A stretch of DNA of 64,000 bases. It comes from Paenibacillus monticola. GTDB taxonomy: Bacteria; Bacillota; Bacilli; Paenibacillales; Paenibacillaceae. Each line of letters starts with the position of its first letter. Position 1 is the stretch's first letter. This document shows, piece after piece, positions 31,701 to 42,500 of the stretch. The notes beneath the pieces were generated by a model that was given only the letters and a program-made list of their open reading frames with translations, searched no databases and had not been told where the DNA came from. The DNA lies in the NCBI RefSeq assembly GCF_009664975.1, contig NZ_WJXB01000002.1, positions 1-64,000 on the forward strand, written 5' to 3'. Position numbers and translations under genes: made by a program.

Positions 31701-33510
31701 TAGGGAATTCAATATCATAATTACGATCATATAACGGTTCCATATCTATTTCATTGAAACGTATCACCTTAGTTTCCGCCAACAATCCGTCTAGTGTCTC
31801 TGAGCCTGTTATAAGGAACTTGCAGCCGCATTGGTTCAGCATATTATTGACTCTATCTATCGGATGGGAAGGATCTATAGGTAGATAGGCTCCTCCCGCT
31901 TTCAGAACTCCTAATATTGCAACTACAGCTTCAATACCCGGTTGCACCCCGACACCGACAACAGAATTTTTTGTCACACCTGAAAGAATCAAGCTTTGGG
32001 CGATTAAATTCGATTTACGGCTGAGTTCCAGATAAGTCAACCGTTGATTCTCATAGACCACAGCTATGTTCGAGGGATAGGTTGAAGCCACCAGTTCAAA
32101 GCCATCATGAATGAGAGAATAGGGCTGACTATTTTCACTCGGCACCGGATTAAATTCATATAACAGTTTGGCTTTTTCTTTGTCTGTGACGATTCCGATC
32201 TCGCCGACACGAAGGTCCAAATTATCCACTGCAAGTTCCGCAATTCGTTCGAAATGCTCTAACGATTGCATGATCATATCGTGGCTGTACACCAAGTCGT
32301 TGTAGCTCACTTTGATTTCGATCTGCTCATGACCAGGTGTTACTACAATGTTGTAATCATAATTGGGATGTCCATAGACTTGGAGATCCGTAACCCAGAA
32401 ATCAAAGGACTTATTATACAAACCGTCTCCCAGTGGGTAATTCTCAAATATAAAGGTGTGATTAATTAGTTCTTTATTTAAGCTTGTCCGGGATTGAATC
32501 TCGGGGAGCGATGCAAAGTCGTATTGCTGTGAAGCAAAGCTCTCCCCCCAGAACTGATGAATCAGATCTCTTATTGACATTGTGTCATCATAACGAACTC
32601 TGACCGGAATCGCATTAATGAACATTCCAACCATTCGCTCCATACCATCCATATCCGGATTTCTTCCCGATACAACCGTTGCAAAAACGGAGTCCTGAAC
32701 ACCATTGTATTTGTTGAGCAAGATGCCCCAGAGCATTTGAAGCAAGCTGCTTAAGGTCACACCGTTTTTCCTGGAGGTCTCCTCGAGTCTGGAAGACAAA
32801 ACCGAACTAAACTTATAGAAAATCTGAGCTGCTTTGTACCCATTCACATTTTCAGCACCGGCATTTCCAGGAATGGTAACTGGTGTGCTGTACCCTGTGA
32901 GATATTTATCCCAATAAGAGTGGGCTTCAGCTGAATTTGTCCGTTCCAGCCATTTAATATGATTGCTGAAGGGAAGCGTATTTCTATGATGAATAGTCTT
33001 GCCTCGTTGCAATAACTTATAATTCCTTCTAAATGCCAGCAACAAGTTACCGAGGCTCCATCCATCCAGAATAATATGATGGAAATTCCATATAATCTCA
33101 TACTTTGTCTCAGCGGTCTTAACAACAGTAATCCGCATAAGAGGTCCCCGGGTTAGATCAAAACCCCTCTTAATTTCCTTCTCTTTATTTTCTTTGATGA
33201 ACAGTTGCTGTTGCTCCAGATTCCAAGTGGAAATATCCGCTAGCTCAACAGGAATCGATAAATCTTTCAGCACCACTTGGACTGTTTTTTTTACTTTTTT
33301 ATATACAAATACAGTTCTAAGGATGTCATAATCTGAAACGAGTTGCCTAATAGACTGTTCAAAAAGTTCATAATTCAACGTACCTTCTACAGAGAAATGT
33401 AACTGTTGGAAATACGCATCATTCTCTTGATTAAGAATGTGATAGAACAGCATTCCTTCTTGCATGGGGGTAAGAAAATAAATGTCTTTTATATTATTAT
33501 CAGTGCTCAA
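22756..33510 (-). CDS. NRPS-B: C-A-T-C-A-T-C-A-T-C, modules 4-6 plus the C domain of module 7
   Basis: About 3584 residues. The N-terminus (NIKDIYFLTPMQEGMLF) matches acceptor COM domains of the TycB type. First C has HHIILDGWS; the Trp and TPMQEG start are features of DCL domains, fitting an upstream D-residue. A4 pocket: D-L-T-K-L-G-H-V-G, Asp (His as in Asp domains) or Asn. A5: D-F-W-N-I-G-M-V-H, the exact Thr code. A6: D-A-W-F-L-G-N-V-V, the exact Leu code. The other C domains have HHIIWDGVS, HHIICDGKS and HHIICDGVS; T domains have GGHSL, GGHSL and GGDSL. The protein ends with a complete C domain. Start: the TTG at 33510 has GGGAGG 9 bp upstream; the ATG at 33531 has no binding site. NRPS-C follows with little spacing. 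Confidence 0.93.
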   Translation of the reverse strand: MSTDNNIKDIYFLTPMQEGMLFYHILNQENDAYFQQLHFSVEGTLNYELFEQSIRQLVSDYDILRTVFVYKKVKKTVQVVLKDLSIPVELADISTWNLEQQQLFIKENKEKEIKRGFDLTRGPLMRITVVKTAETKYEIIWNFHHIILDGWSLGNLLLAFRRNYKLLQRGKTIHHRNTLPFSNHIKWLERTNSAEAHSYWDKYLTGYSTPVTIPGNAGAENVNGYKAAQIFYKFSSVLSSRLEETSRKNGVTLSSLLQMLWGILLNKYNGVQDSVFATVVSGRNPDMDGMERMVGMFINAIPVRVRYDDTMSIRDLIHQFWGESFASQQYDFASLPEIQSRTSLNKELINHTFIFENYPLGDGLYNKSFDFWVTDLQVYGHPNYDYNIVVTPGHEQIEIKVSYNDLVYSHDMIMQSLEHFERIAELAVDNLDLRVGEIGIVTDKEKAKLLYEFNPVPSENSQPYSLIHDGFELVASTYPSNIAVVYENQRLTYLELSRKSNLIAQSLILSGVTKNSVVGVGVQPGIEAVVAILGVLKAGGAYLPIDPSHPIDRVNNMLNQCGCKFLITGSETLDGLLAETKVIRFNEIDMEPLYDRNYDIEFPTVSAEDIAYVIFTSGTTGVPKGVKVSHSNLIHYVSWFKQYSKISSADRTVILSSLAYDLSYTSFYSGLLTGCQIHLLSQEAYSDSNEVVKYIRMNEITFFKGTPSHLSMILYSREFYRTEACNSLELVVLGGEEIQALDIEKFNKKYPKTRFMNHYGPAECTVGSVAMEIESAAFDNFKSVPVLGRPISHAKVLILDKSMNLLPVGVCGEIYISGAGISSGYINDAIMTEQRFVASPFQSNEKIYRTGDLGRWLVDGTIQFLGRIDDQIKIRGFRVELGEIKSKLQSHPKVAEAIVIQKIQNNKESIVCAYYVSEDGVEAEELRSYLKNALPEYMIPAYLQQIDSIPLTVNGKIDRNKLPEPGFILHPEEKFSMPESEIECELARIWESILQVKNIGVNDHFFQIGGHSLKAIMLTTAIYKHFSVEIPLRSLFQLPTIKELALYIEESTISKEFVGIQTVAHPTGKYASSSVQKRIYALSSYDNESINYNRPFAMLLSGPLNISELQEAIHKMILRHEALRTSFENEEGNIIQKIWDSVKFNLDFADMEYRTEKEVNVFLSELVTPFQLEQAPLMRGMVIRLANCKHILFLDMHHIIWDGVSTGIFTKELFDVYSGEKLPGLSVQYKDYTEWQRQHLLSDEYKQKEQYWLNHLGGEIPALNLPLDYGRPSIQSFDGDFVHFSIHSADYENLKALAAATETTMFMLIYCAFCVLMAKYSGQEEIIVGTVSAGRSRPEIQGVLGMFVNTLPVRTFPDKHKTFVEYLLESKQTLLDSYHNQDYPLEDIIESLNLTRDASRNPLFDVFVAFENESKRELKVNDIEISGYDVEYKVSKFDLSLLAEERGDGIDFRLEYCTRLFAKDNIKRMILHLMRLIYHITKNSNKQIGELQFLDDEEMKQLLQHQQDFDVDYPVGKTAVQLFEEQVNRTPDHIAISFDGIQLTYRELNSRANRLAWRLRELHVCRDQMVGIMLERSPEMVIGILGILKAGGAYLPIEPSYPQERIRFMLEDSGAQILITQKEYMEDISFEGTIVNIFDEDSGNEANLPLVNKPDDLIYMIYTSGTTGKPKGVMIEHRNLVRLMVNNKMKFDFHEHDVWTLFHSFCFDFSVWEMYGALLYGGKLVIVPKLIAQDTRAFIQMLEREKVTVLNQTPTAFYSLINEEMRMSDIRLWIRYVIFGGETLKPMLLKLWKVKYPSTKLINMYGITETTVHVTYKEIGDQEINANVSNIGKAIPTVRTYILDSSLHPVPIGIPGELCIGGEGVARGYRNRDQLTAEKFIYVSGIHERLYRSGDLARFLSNGEIEYMGRIDSQVKIRGYRIELGEIERQLLQHDDIIDATVVDCNNHLGEKCLCAYIVVRRELKARSVRTFLAASIPEYMIPAYILSIDSVPLSSNGKADRNALPKPDFSAYQVGEYQAPTNKTEEILAGIWKEVLAVDKIGILDSFFDLGGHSLKAISLLAKVEKELNIAVSLRSLFVNPTIEKLAALIQGTQRTGAYPAIVKTQASTYFPVAPAQRRIYALSGFYPESTNYNIPCMIMAEGSLDKKRLHKALRALQVRHESLRVSFHLSDGALMQKLEEPEIAVVEEAEVITGIGLGEDWHTPFIKPFDLQSSPLLRANLITVDPQKSILILDMHHIICDGKSLSILYEELIELYAGRDLPPVVYQYRDYVHWQNAVMAGSQFKASESYWVKQFEGELPVLQLSTDYPRPAIQSQKGHTAEVVLDTELVQKLSRIAAETESTLFMVFLAAYNILLAKYSSQDDIIVGTVTSGRMIEPLQRIVGMFVNTLPLRNRPTSELSCREFLEEVKKGVLDAFEHQEYPFDVLVEQLGLRRDVSRSPLFDTILTFNEQANSEINVDGTTFKIMEVDSQTAKFDLVTSIERNDKEIRILMNFCTALFSLSTIYRMQAHFIYIIKQFAENLDERIGDMELVNEQERNMLFSFNQTKVSYPNDATVVGLFEEQVQHHPDQVAVFSNDNVLTYAELNRKANQLAHKIREIAPDKSSIVGIMTEPSVEMLIGILGVLKAGCAYLPIAHDYPADRIEYMLKNSAVRLLLTKNKYRKNLSFDNDVIILDDSSIYRGDCQNHDVKGEADDLAYVIYTSGSSGQPKGVMVAHKSLVNLSYWHKNYFNITAADKSVKYAGFGFDASVWEIFPYLLSGSTIHVIDEDLKLNMHKLNQYFEEHHITISFLPTQVCEQFIGYGNTSLRILLTGGDKLKKFIPERYQLFNNYGPTENTVVTTCHLVESIDQVIPIGKPIANNQIFILDRDMHLTPIGVPGELCIAGESLAVGYLNLPDLTASKFIQNPYAVQERLYKTGDLARWTPDGSIEFLGRIDQQVKIRGNRVELGEIEAQLIKHTAVEDAVVVCKEDPNGIPYLMGYFISGTTSDPIALKEFLGTQLPAFMVPLHLIQLSEFPVTPNGKVDKNLLTLLELPKVANPSEQLPGTATEQTVGGIWNKLLNLESISVHRNFFDAGGDSLKTMLLISLIEKELGVKLSVVDVFNAPSIYKISRIIDLAERSTIPRITQVSEAVYSEGHFPLAMVQRRMIALSMLDETGILYNAPFGLEIIGNLDVVKVNHVFQQLIHRHEILRTSFHVVDNQPVQRIHDNVEFEVNFMDVSSADPDVAIKQCIKSFVLDEPPLIRVALLRVDEERFILLIDMHHIICDGVSADIMMHEFAVLYQDMSLTTINLQYKDFAVWQNEFSHSNEMKQQEQYWLDQLKGDIPRLNMPTDYPKSKMQSYYGKSKFYVLGEQLSLQLEKFAQQNKVTLFQMLLAGYYILLHKVTGKEDILVGCAVAGRHHAGLDQMLGLFVNTLVLRNFPNHEIEVGRFLSDVKQNVLQAFEHQDYPFDQLVERLAITRNAEENALFDTLLSWQESETELIRIPGLHIKNYYVRHDTSKFDCSLFAFKEDNGINLCFNFNTQLFNEKTIDMWSKDYLSILTAITQDINIPIKDIEVHSEQGYQRLESVMDRTLQIDFS

Positions 33511-33565
33511 AATTTCCAACCTCCCAATCATATGTTAAGTAACAATCCTCTATGGAACGAGTTCA

Positions 33566-36500
33566 CTAGTTAAAGAGATCCAAGACCTCTTTCATAGAAT
33601 CGAAATCCAAATCTTTAGCACTAAAATCACTAGGGGTATGCTCGGTACCCTCTTTTTCTGCACAAAAATTAATGATTCGGAGTAAATGATCTTTGTACGA
33701 TTCAGCCAGCATTTCAATGGTGCATTTAGCAAATTGTCGTGAACTGTAACTGATAGTCATGTTGAACTGGTTGTTCTTAATAATTCCATTCAAATCAAGA
33801 TTGCAACGCTTGCCATAGTAAGGACTGACCTCATTGCCTGTAAGATAGCTTGAATATTTAAAACGGGGGTGATTAAGTTCTTGCTGGTTAAACTGCCCCA
33901 TATAATTGAAACTAATTTCAGGTGTAACCTTAGGTTTTGAACCTTTCAATAAAGCAGCAGGAGTTAAGTAATTCAGAATACCGTAGCCAATACCTTTATT
34001 CGGAACCTTTCTCAAAGTCTCTTTGACCGAGATAATTGTATCCTCAATTTTTGTGGAGTTATCCATATGAATAACTACAGGATAAATTGAGGTGAACCAA
34101 CCTACAGTTCTCCCAATATCCAGATTCGGAAAAATATTTTCTCTTCCGTGACTCTCAAGATTAATAAGTATATTATCTTCATGCGTCCATTTTTTTAGGG
34201 TGAGGCCAAGTGCTGCTAACAACAAATCGTTAATTTCTGTATTATATGCTTTGTTACATTGCTTAATCAGCTGCTCTGTTTCTGAATATGAAAGCTGCAT
34301 TTGCACCTCATCGCTGTCCATCGTAATATGTTCCGCAAACTCATAATCCATAGGTAACTTACTCACATGATGGTTTCCCATTGTATTCCAGAATTCAAGT
34401 TCCAGAATTAGTGTTTCGGAATTTGCATATTCCTTGAGCTGTTTTGCCCATGCCTGGAAAGAATGTGTTTTACTTGGCAGCTTCACTACTTCACCTGACG
34501 ACAATTGTTCATACGCCATTACAATATCCTCAAGTAAAATTCGCCAGGATACACCGTCAATCACCAGATGATGAACTGCTATGAATAGATGAGTTCCCAT
34601 TTTTTCGTGAAACACCGCTACTTTCACAAGAGATCCTTCTGTTAACTTGATGCTTTGTTGAATTTCATCAGCTTTCCGTTCAATAAATGCTCTGCTGTCC
34701 TCCTCATCGCAGCAATCAAATTCATAAAGGTCAAACCAGTTATATTCGATTCCTCTATTCAATTGCGAAGGTTCCTCACCTTGATCGTCCACTACCATTC
34801 TTAAAGCATCATGATGAGACAGGATCGCTTGAAAGACCTTAAATACAAGTTCCTTATCGATTTGTCCTTCATGATACAGCATCATGGATTGATTAAAGTG
34901 ATCCCTTCCTAAGCTTTGATTCTCAAAAAACCACCTTTGTACCGGTGTTAGCACTACTTCTCCTGTAACCTTGTCTTGTTCAACCTCGTGATTGAGGCGA
35001 AGAACGTAACTTGATAATTCGTTGATCCTTGGATGTATTAAAATATCCCTTACATCCACTCGAAGATTGTATCTTTTCATTCTGGAGGCTAGTTGAATAG
35101 CTTTGATTGAATCCCCTCCCAGTTCAAAGAAATGATCGGTGATCCCTACTTGATCAGATGCAAGAATTTCCTTCCAAACCTTGCAAAGCAACTCCTCCGT
35201 CTTATTTCTAGGTTCTTGATAGTTACTACTTGACAACATCCCCTCAGTTGGCTGCGGTAACGCTTGTTTGTCTACTTTCCCATTTACCGTTAATGGAAAG
35301 CTCTCTAACTGTATATAGTAAGATGGCATCATATAGTCCGGAAGCTTTGTTAATAAATCCAGTCTAAGCTCCGCTGGATTAACTTCTTGACTTGCTATGA
35401 AATAGGCACACAAGCATTTATTCCCGAGTCTATCTTCTTTACTTATAACTACTGTTTCTTTAATTGAAGGATAATTCATTAAATGCCACTCAATTTCACC
35501 TGTTTCGATTCGAAAACCCCGAATTTTTAATTGTTGATCCTTCCGGCCACAAAATTCAAGATTACCATCCGGCAACCACCGTGCGAGATCTCCCGTTCTG
35601 TAAATAGTCTTGCCCAACGCATAAGGATCTGGCAGGAATTTTTCTCGGGTTTTCTCAGAATCATTCAGATATCCTCCAGCTACCCCATCTCCTCCTAGAT
35701 ACAGCTCTCCTATCACTCCAATCGGAAGAAGTTTTCCGTATTTATCTAATAGATATGCCTTTGAATTACTGATTGGCTTACCAATAGGGATGCTCATCTC
35801 GTACCCGCCATTTATGGTGAAGCAAGTGGAAAATGTCGTGTTCTCAGTGGGGCCGTAGCCATTGATAATCGTCAACCCTTGATTCATTTTCTGTACGGCA
35901 TCTATTTGCTGAATTGAAAGCACGTCACCACCAACAAGCAAATACTTAACATCTGCAAACATTTCAGGTTTCTCTAAGGCGTGTTGATTAAATAATGCAG
36001 AAGTTAACCACATGGTTTTAATTTGTTGCTGTTTCAGAACTTGGTGCAGTTTATCCGACTCCAGCATCGTCTCTTTGGTAACGATACAGAGACTCATTCC
36101 GTTCAAAAGGGCACCCCATATTTCAAATGTTGAGGCATCAAAAACGGTGGTACTTCCCTGCAACATTTTTAGCGAAGAACTAAACTCCATATATTCTGCG
36201 TTTACTACAAGTCTGACCACATTCTGATGTTTGACCAGAACTCCTTTAGGCTTTCCAGTGGATCCTGAAGTGTACATAATGTAAATCAAGCTGTCTACAG
36301 TATTCATGGAAACTAAGTTATCTTCACCGCAAGCTGCAATTTCTGGATCATCGAGAAAAACCAGGTTTGCGCTCTTGTTAACTTTGTCTGCAAAGGGGAG
36401 CGTAGTAAGTACAATTTCACAATTACTATCAGACAGCATGTAATGAAGACGTTCCTCAGGATAATCACTATCAAGAGGGAGATATCCTGCTCCAGCTTTG

Positions 36501-39500
36501 AGAATGCCAATAATTGCTGCAATCAGATCAAAACCTCTATCCAGCATAATTCCTACAGGCTGCTCGGATCGAACCCCCAGACTCTGCAGTTTTCTGGCAA
36601 TCTGATTGCTTCTGCGATTTAACTGTTGGTAGGTCCACTCCTCTTTGTCGAATATAAGCGCCACACCCGAAGGAGACTTCTCAACCTGTTCCTCAAATAA
36701 TTGATTTACTGTCTTAGACGCCGGATACTCCGTTGCGGTATTGTTGAACGCATTCAAAATCTGCTGTTCTTCGCCTGGAGCCAGCATGCACAACTCCGAT
36801 ATTAGTTTATCCGGGTGCTTAACAATATCTGATATTAGCTGTATGAAATGGTTTTTCAACCTTTCCACACTACTCTCTTTGAAAAGTCTGGTGCAGTATT
36901 CCAGTCTAAAATTAATTTTGCCCACTGACTCTTCAGCAATCATTGATAAGTCGAATTTTGAGGTTTGTGACTTCATTCTTACAGGTGTAATATTCATCCC
37001 CTCTAACTTCATAGCAGGGATATGCATATTCTCTAACACAAACAATGTATCAAATAGTGGATTTCTGCTGATATCACGTTGCATTAGGAGCTTCTCCGGG
37101 ATAGATTGAATCGGATAATCCTGATTGTCAAACGCATCCAGCAAATACGATTTCACTTCATCCAAATAATCACAATATCTTTTATTTCCTTCTGGATACG
37201 TCCGAACAGCAAAGGTATTAACAAACATCCCTAGCGTTTGCTGCAGATCCAAATGTGGCCTTCCCTCAGACACACTGCCCACGATTAATTCTTCTTGACC
37301 TGAGTATTTAGACAATAGAATCTTATATGTACTTAGCAGCAGCATATACAGAGTAGTGCCTGTTTCTGTGGCAAGCTTGTTGAGATCATCACAAATCGAA
37401 CCTTGTAATTCAAAATCAATCGAGTCACCTTCAAAGCTTTTTACCACAGGTCTTGTATAGTCATACGGTAAATCCAGTACAGGAATCTCACCGGCTAATT
37501 GCTCAAGCCAGAATCTCTCCTTTTGTTTCCACTCCAGTGACCCTTTAACCTTTTCCTCCCAAATAGCAAAATCATGATAGTGATATTTAAGTTCAGGAAG
37601 TGGTTCTTGACGATAGATATTCATATATTCTTGCATAAACAAACCTGCTGAGAACCCATCAAAAACGATATGATGCGTATCCCACAGCAACAAATGTTTG
37701 TTGTCCGATAATTTAACCAGTTCGACTCTGAGTAATGTTGATTTTTCCAGATTAAAAGGTTTGATAAATTCTTTGATTTTCTGATCAATGTCCTCCTGTC
37801 TCTCTGATTTGAGTTCTACATATGATATTTCAAAGTTAACGTTAGGTTTGATTTTTTGGATCACAGTCTCATTTGCAATCTCAAAAAACGTGCGAAAGGA
37901 CTCATGTCTATTTATCATTTGCTTGAATGCATCTTCAATCCTAACTCTTTCCAAATCCCCTTCCACTAACATTGCATTCGGAAGATTATAGCTTACTCCG
38001 TGCTTATCCTGCTCGTACAAGCTATACATTCTCTTTTGGGCAGAACTGCAAGGATATCCAGATCTTTTTTCAGAAAGCTCCAATGATTGGATGGTAGATC
38101 GACGAGAGTTCTCAATAAGAGAACTGATCTTACTAATGCTCGAATACTCAAACAGTTTTTTGAATGTAAATCGCACACCAAATTCTTGAGCTATTTTTCT
38201 TATTAGATAGGCAACTTTTAGAGAGTGGCCCCCTCGTTCAAAAAAGTTATCATTAATATCCACTTCTTCGATATCCAATATCTCTTTCCAAATTGATACC
38301 AGTTTTTCTTCTGTCTGATTTCGTGCAGCTGCCACTACTCTCTGGGAATTAATTTCAGCTTCCGCATCCGGCAACGCCTTGGTGTCTACTTTTCCGTTGA
38401 TCGTTAGGGGTATAGCATCTATTTGCAGCAAATAAGTCGGAATCATATATTGAGGCAGACGAGTGGACAAGAATTCCCTAACATGTCGTGGATTCAGTAC
38501 AGTATCACTAACTAGATAAGCATATAGATATTCCTCGTTATTTCGAGCTCGGCTACAGAGAATAGTTGCATCTTGTATAGACTCATACTGAAGGAGCTGG
38601 CTCTTCAACTCTCCCATCTCAATTCTGAATCCCCTTATCTTAACCTGATCATCCTTCCTTCCGATAAACTCCAAATTTCCATCTGGGAGCCAACGTACTA
38701 AATCACCAGTTTTATATATTCTAGTACCTGCATCGAAGGGATTTGTTATGAATTTTTCGGATGTAACTGCCTGGGAACGGTAATATTCAATTGCCAGCAT
38801 ATCGCCTGATATGCAAAGCTCTCCAATGATCCCTACAGGTAACAGACGATCATTCTGATTAAGAACATATGCTTTTGCATTGAGAACAGGCTTTCCGATA
38901 GGAACAGTCTTACAAGTTCTTTCTTGCTGACTATATCTCCAGAACGTAGAACATATAGTTGACTCTGTTGGACCATATGCATTAATAAACTCGGTCGACT
39001 TGCCCCACCGTTCAGCCAACTCATAGGTAACAGATGAACCCGCTGTGATTAGTATCCTCAATGATGTCGCTCTTGCCGGGTCTAAATGCAATAAATACGT
39101 AGGTGGCAAAGTAGCTATTGTAATCTCATTATCCTGTAAATAATTTTCAAATTCTTTATAGTCTGAAGCAATCTCATTAGTAATTAAATGCAATTGAGCA
39201 CCATTGAACAACGCCATCGTGATCTCCCAGATAGATGCATCAAATGACATGCTGGCAAACTGAACAATTTTGTCCGATTGCTGCACTCCGAGCTCGTGTT
39301 TGAAAAAAACGGAAAGATTGGAAATACCTTTATGTCCTAAAACTACTCCTTTGGGCTTTCCCGTTGACCCGGAGGTATAAATCATATAAGCAGCATTGTC
39401 TGAAGATATGTAATTATTGAGATTATGCTCATCTTCATGGCAAAACGACTCAAAGTTGATATTTATAGTATTAATCTGATTAATTAGCAGATACGGTTGT

Positions 39501-42500
39501 TCTAAATCCGTTAGAAGTAGTTTGGTATCACTATTTTCCAGCATATATTGAAGTCGGATCTCAGGATATTCAGGATCAAGCGGCAAATAGGTCCCGCCAG
39601 CTTTCATTACACCCAGCATAGCTACAATCAACTTGATTCCTCGCGAAGCTAATACTCCAATTATGTCACCTTGTTTTACTCCCTTCTTACATAGAGCCCT
39701 AGCCAAACGATTTGACTCCTGATTCACCTGTCTATAAGTGAGTTTCATACCTTGATGCACAAGCGCGATACCATCAGGAGTTCTCTCAACCTGATCTTCA
39801 AACCATTGGACATACGTTCGTGAAGAATTATAATCTGAATCTGTATTATTAAAGGTATGGACTATACGCTCATATTCCTCGGCATCCATCATCTCGTATT
39901 CAGAAATCTTGAGATCCGTGTTATGGACTATACTTACAACAAGATACTGAAAATGCTTAATGATTCTTTCTATTGTTTCTTTGCTAAAAAGCTTTGTACG
40001 ATATTCTAACTTAATTTGAATCGAATCTCTCAGTTCTTCAGCTACAAGCGTAAGATCAAACCTCGAGGTATTAGTAGCTATCTGATATGGTTCAGCTTGA
40101 ATTCCTTTCAGGGATGGCAGATACTTTTCTTCCATAACGAACATTACATCAAACAGTGGATTTCTACTAAGGTCTCTATATCGATGTAATTCATTCGCCA
40201 AATCCTCGAATGGATAATCCTGATTGTCAAATACGTCAAGAAAAATATCCTTGAGTTCAAGTAAATATTCTTTATAGTTTTTATTTCCATTCGGGAAGCT
40301 TCTAACTACAAAAGTATTAACAAACATCCCCATCGTTCTATGAATATCAGCATGTGTTCTTCCAGCTGAAACAGAACCAACCAAGATATCCTCTTGACCA
40401 GAGTATTTAGACAAAAGAATCTTAAACATGCTAAATAGTACCATATACAATGTGGTCCCTGTTTCGGCTGCAATTCCCTTCAGCTTAGCGGTAAGCTGTT
40501 GATCAAGATGACAATCCAGAGTTTCTCCCTCAAAACTTTGCAACATTGGCCGGACATAATCAGTTGGTAAATCCAGCACCGGGAGATCTCCAGAAAGCTG
40601 TTGCATCCAAAATTCTCTTTTACTGCTTAATTCCTTCGGGTGGTTCTTCATCCACACCGAATAATCCTGATACTGTATTTTCACCGACTCCTGAGCTTTT
40701 CCTTCATAGAGACCCTCAAGATCCCGCAGAAAAACCTTCATCGAGACATTATCTGTAATGATGTGATGCATTTCTAGCAACAATACATTGCTAGAAGGTC
40801 CAATTTTAAAAAGTATTGCACGAAATAGAGGGGCATGAGTTAGATCAAAGGGAAACACATATGAAGAAACCATTGCTGCTAGATCTCCATCATGAACATC
40901 AACGCATTCCAGTTGGAATGCGATCACTTCATTTATTCTTTGAACTAATTCCTCACCCTCCCAATAAAAGTTCGCCCTAAGTATATCGTGACGCTGAATC
41001 AGCTGTTCCAAGGCTCTTTCAAGACGTACTACATCTAGTACTCCTTCCAAAAGATATGCTTCTGGCATATTCTGATCTGCACCACTGTTATCCTGAAGCA
41101 AAAACATTCTTTTCTGCATTGATGTAACTGGGTAACTATCCTGTACCGCAGCAGTTTCAATTGGATAATATTCGCTCTTCAATTCGTTATCCACATAGTT
41201 GGCAATGGACTTGATAGTTGGTTTAGAAAACATGTATTTGGATGGAACGATGCTTCCGGTATCTTGATGAATGCGGGAAGATAACTCCATAAATTTCAAC
41301 GAGTGACCGCCGATTAATAACAGATTTTGCTCAACACTTATCCTGTCTTCTTGAAAAATCTCTTGTGTGATTCGAGAAATTAGTATCTCATGCGGACTGT
41401 TTGGTGGAATATAAGCCGCGAATTCGCCAATCCTAGCATCAACAAGACTCTCCAGGAGTGCCTTTTTATTAATCTTCCCGTTCGGCGTTTGGGGCAAGCA
41501 CTCAATTTGTGTATAGGAGACCGGAAGCATGTACTCAGGCAAATACTCAGCAAGATGTGCTGTTATAACTTCACTAGGGATCGTGAGTTCGGCTACGTAA
41601 AACGCGTGTATTCCTTGAATTTCACCATCTTTACTAATAGGTATCACTGACGCTTCAGTAATACTTTCCATTCTTAAAATAAGGTTTTCAATTTCTCCCA
41701 ATTCAATTCTGTAACCACGCATTTTCACCTGTTCATCGCAACGCCCTACGTACTCTACTCTCCCGTCATTCGTCCATTTAACAAGGTCTCCAGTACGATA
41801 TATTAATCCTTTTCCTGTTAATGGATTTACAATAAACCTTTCATTTGTAAGATCATTTCTATTCAAATATCCACGGGCTAAACCTCTTCCTCCGATGTAC
41901 AGTTCACCTTCCTCACCAATCGGTACCAATTCACCCTGGTTATCAAGTATATAGAACTGAGTATTCGCCATTGGTTTCCCGATACGAATTACGGTTGAAC
42001 CAGTTACCGCTTCTAACGAAGACCAAATCGTTGTTTCAGTAGGTCCATACATATTAAAAATAGCAGCGGACGATACCGATTGTAACGCTTCTAGCAATTT
42101 AAGAGGAAGCGGCTCCCCGCCCAACAATATATACTCTACATCCTTCAAGGCAGCAAGGAACAAGGGATCAACCAAGAACGCCTTACATCTTGTTGGGGTC
42201 ATTTGAATTATACGAACTGAAGCTTGTTTCATGATCAACCCAATTTGCCGTGGACTTTGCTGTTGCTCTTGACTAGCCAATACTATAGTTGCGCCACGCA
42301 TTAAAGGTACTAATGACTCAAGCACAAAAATATCAAAGGAATGTGTTGTCAATGCGAGCATGGAAGAACCCTCTGCCAACGGGATGTTCTCCAAAATTCC
42401 GCACATGAAATTATGAACATTGTCTTGCGTAATCATTACTCCCTTAGGCTGTCCTGTAGTTCCTGAAGTATATATTACATACGCCAAATCATCGGGTTTG

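Noticed and set aside
18000..42500. Many repeated DNA blocks considered as possible mobile or CRISPR-like repeats.
   Set aside because: They fall at equivalent places in A, T and C domains and are explained by homologous NRPS modules.
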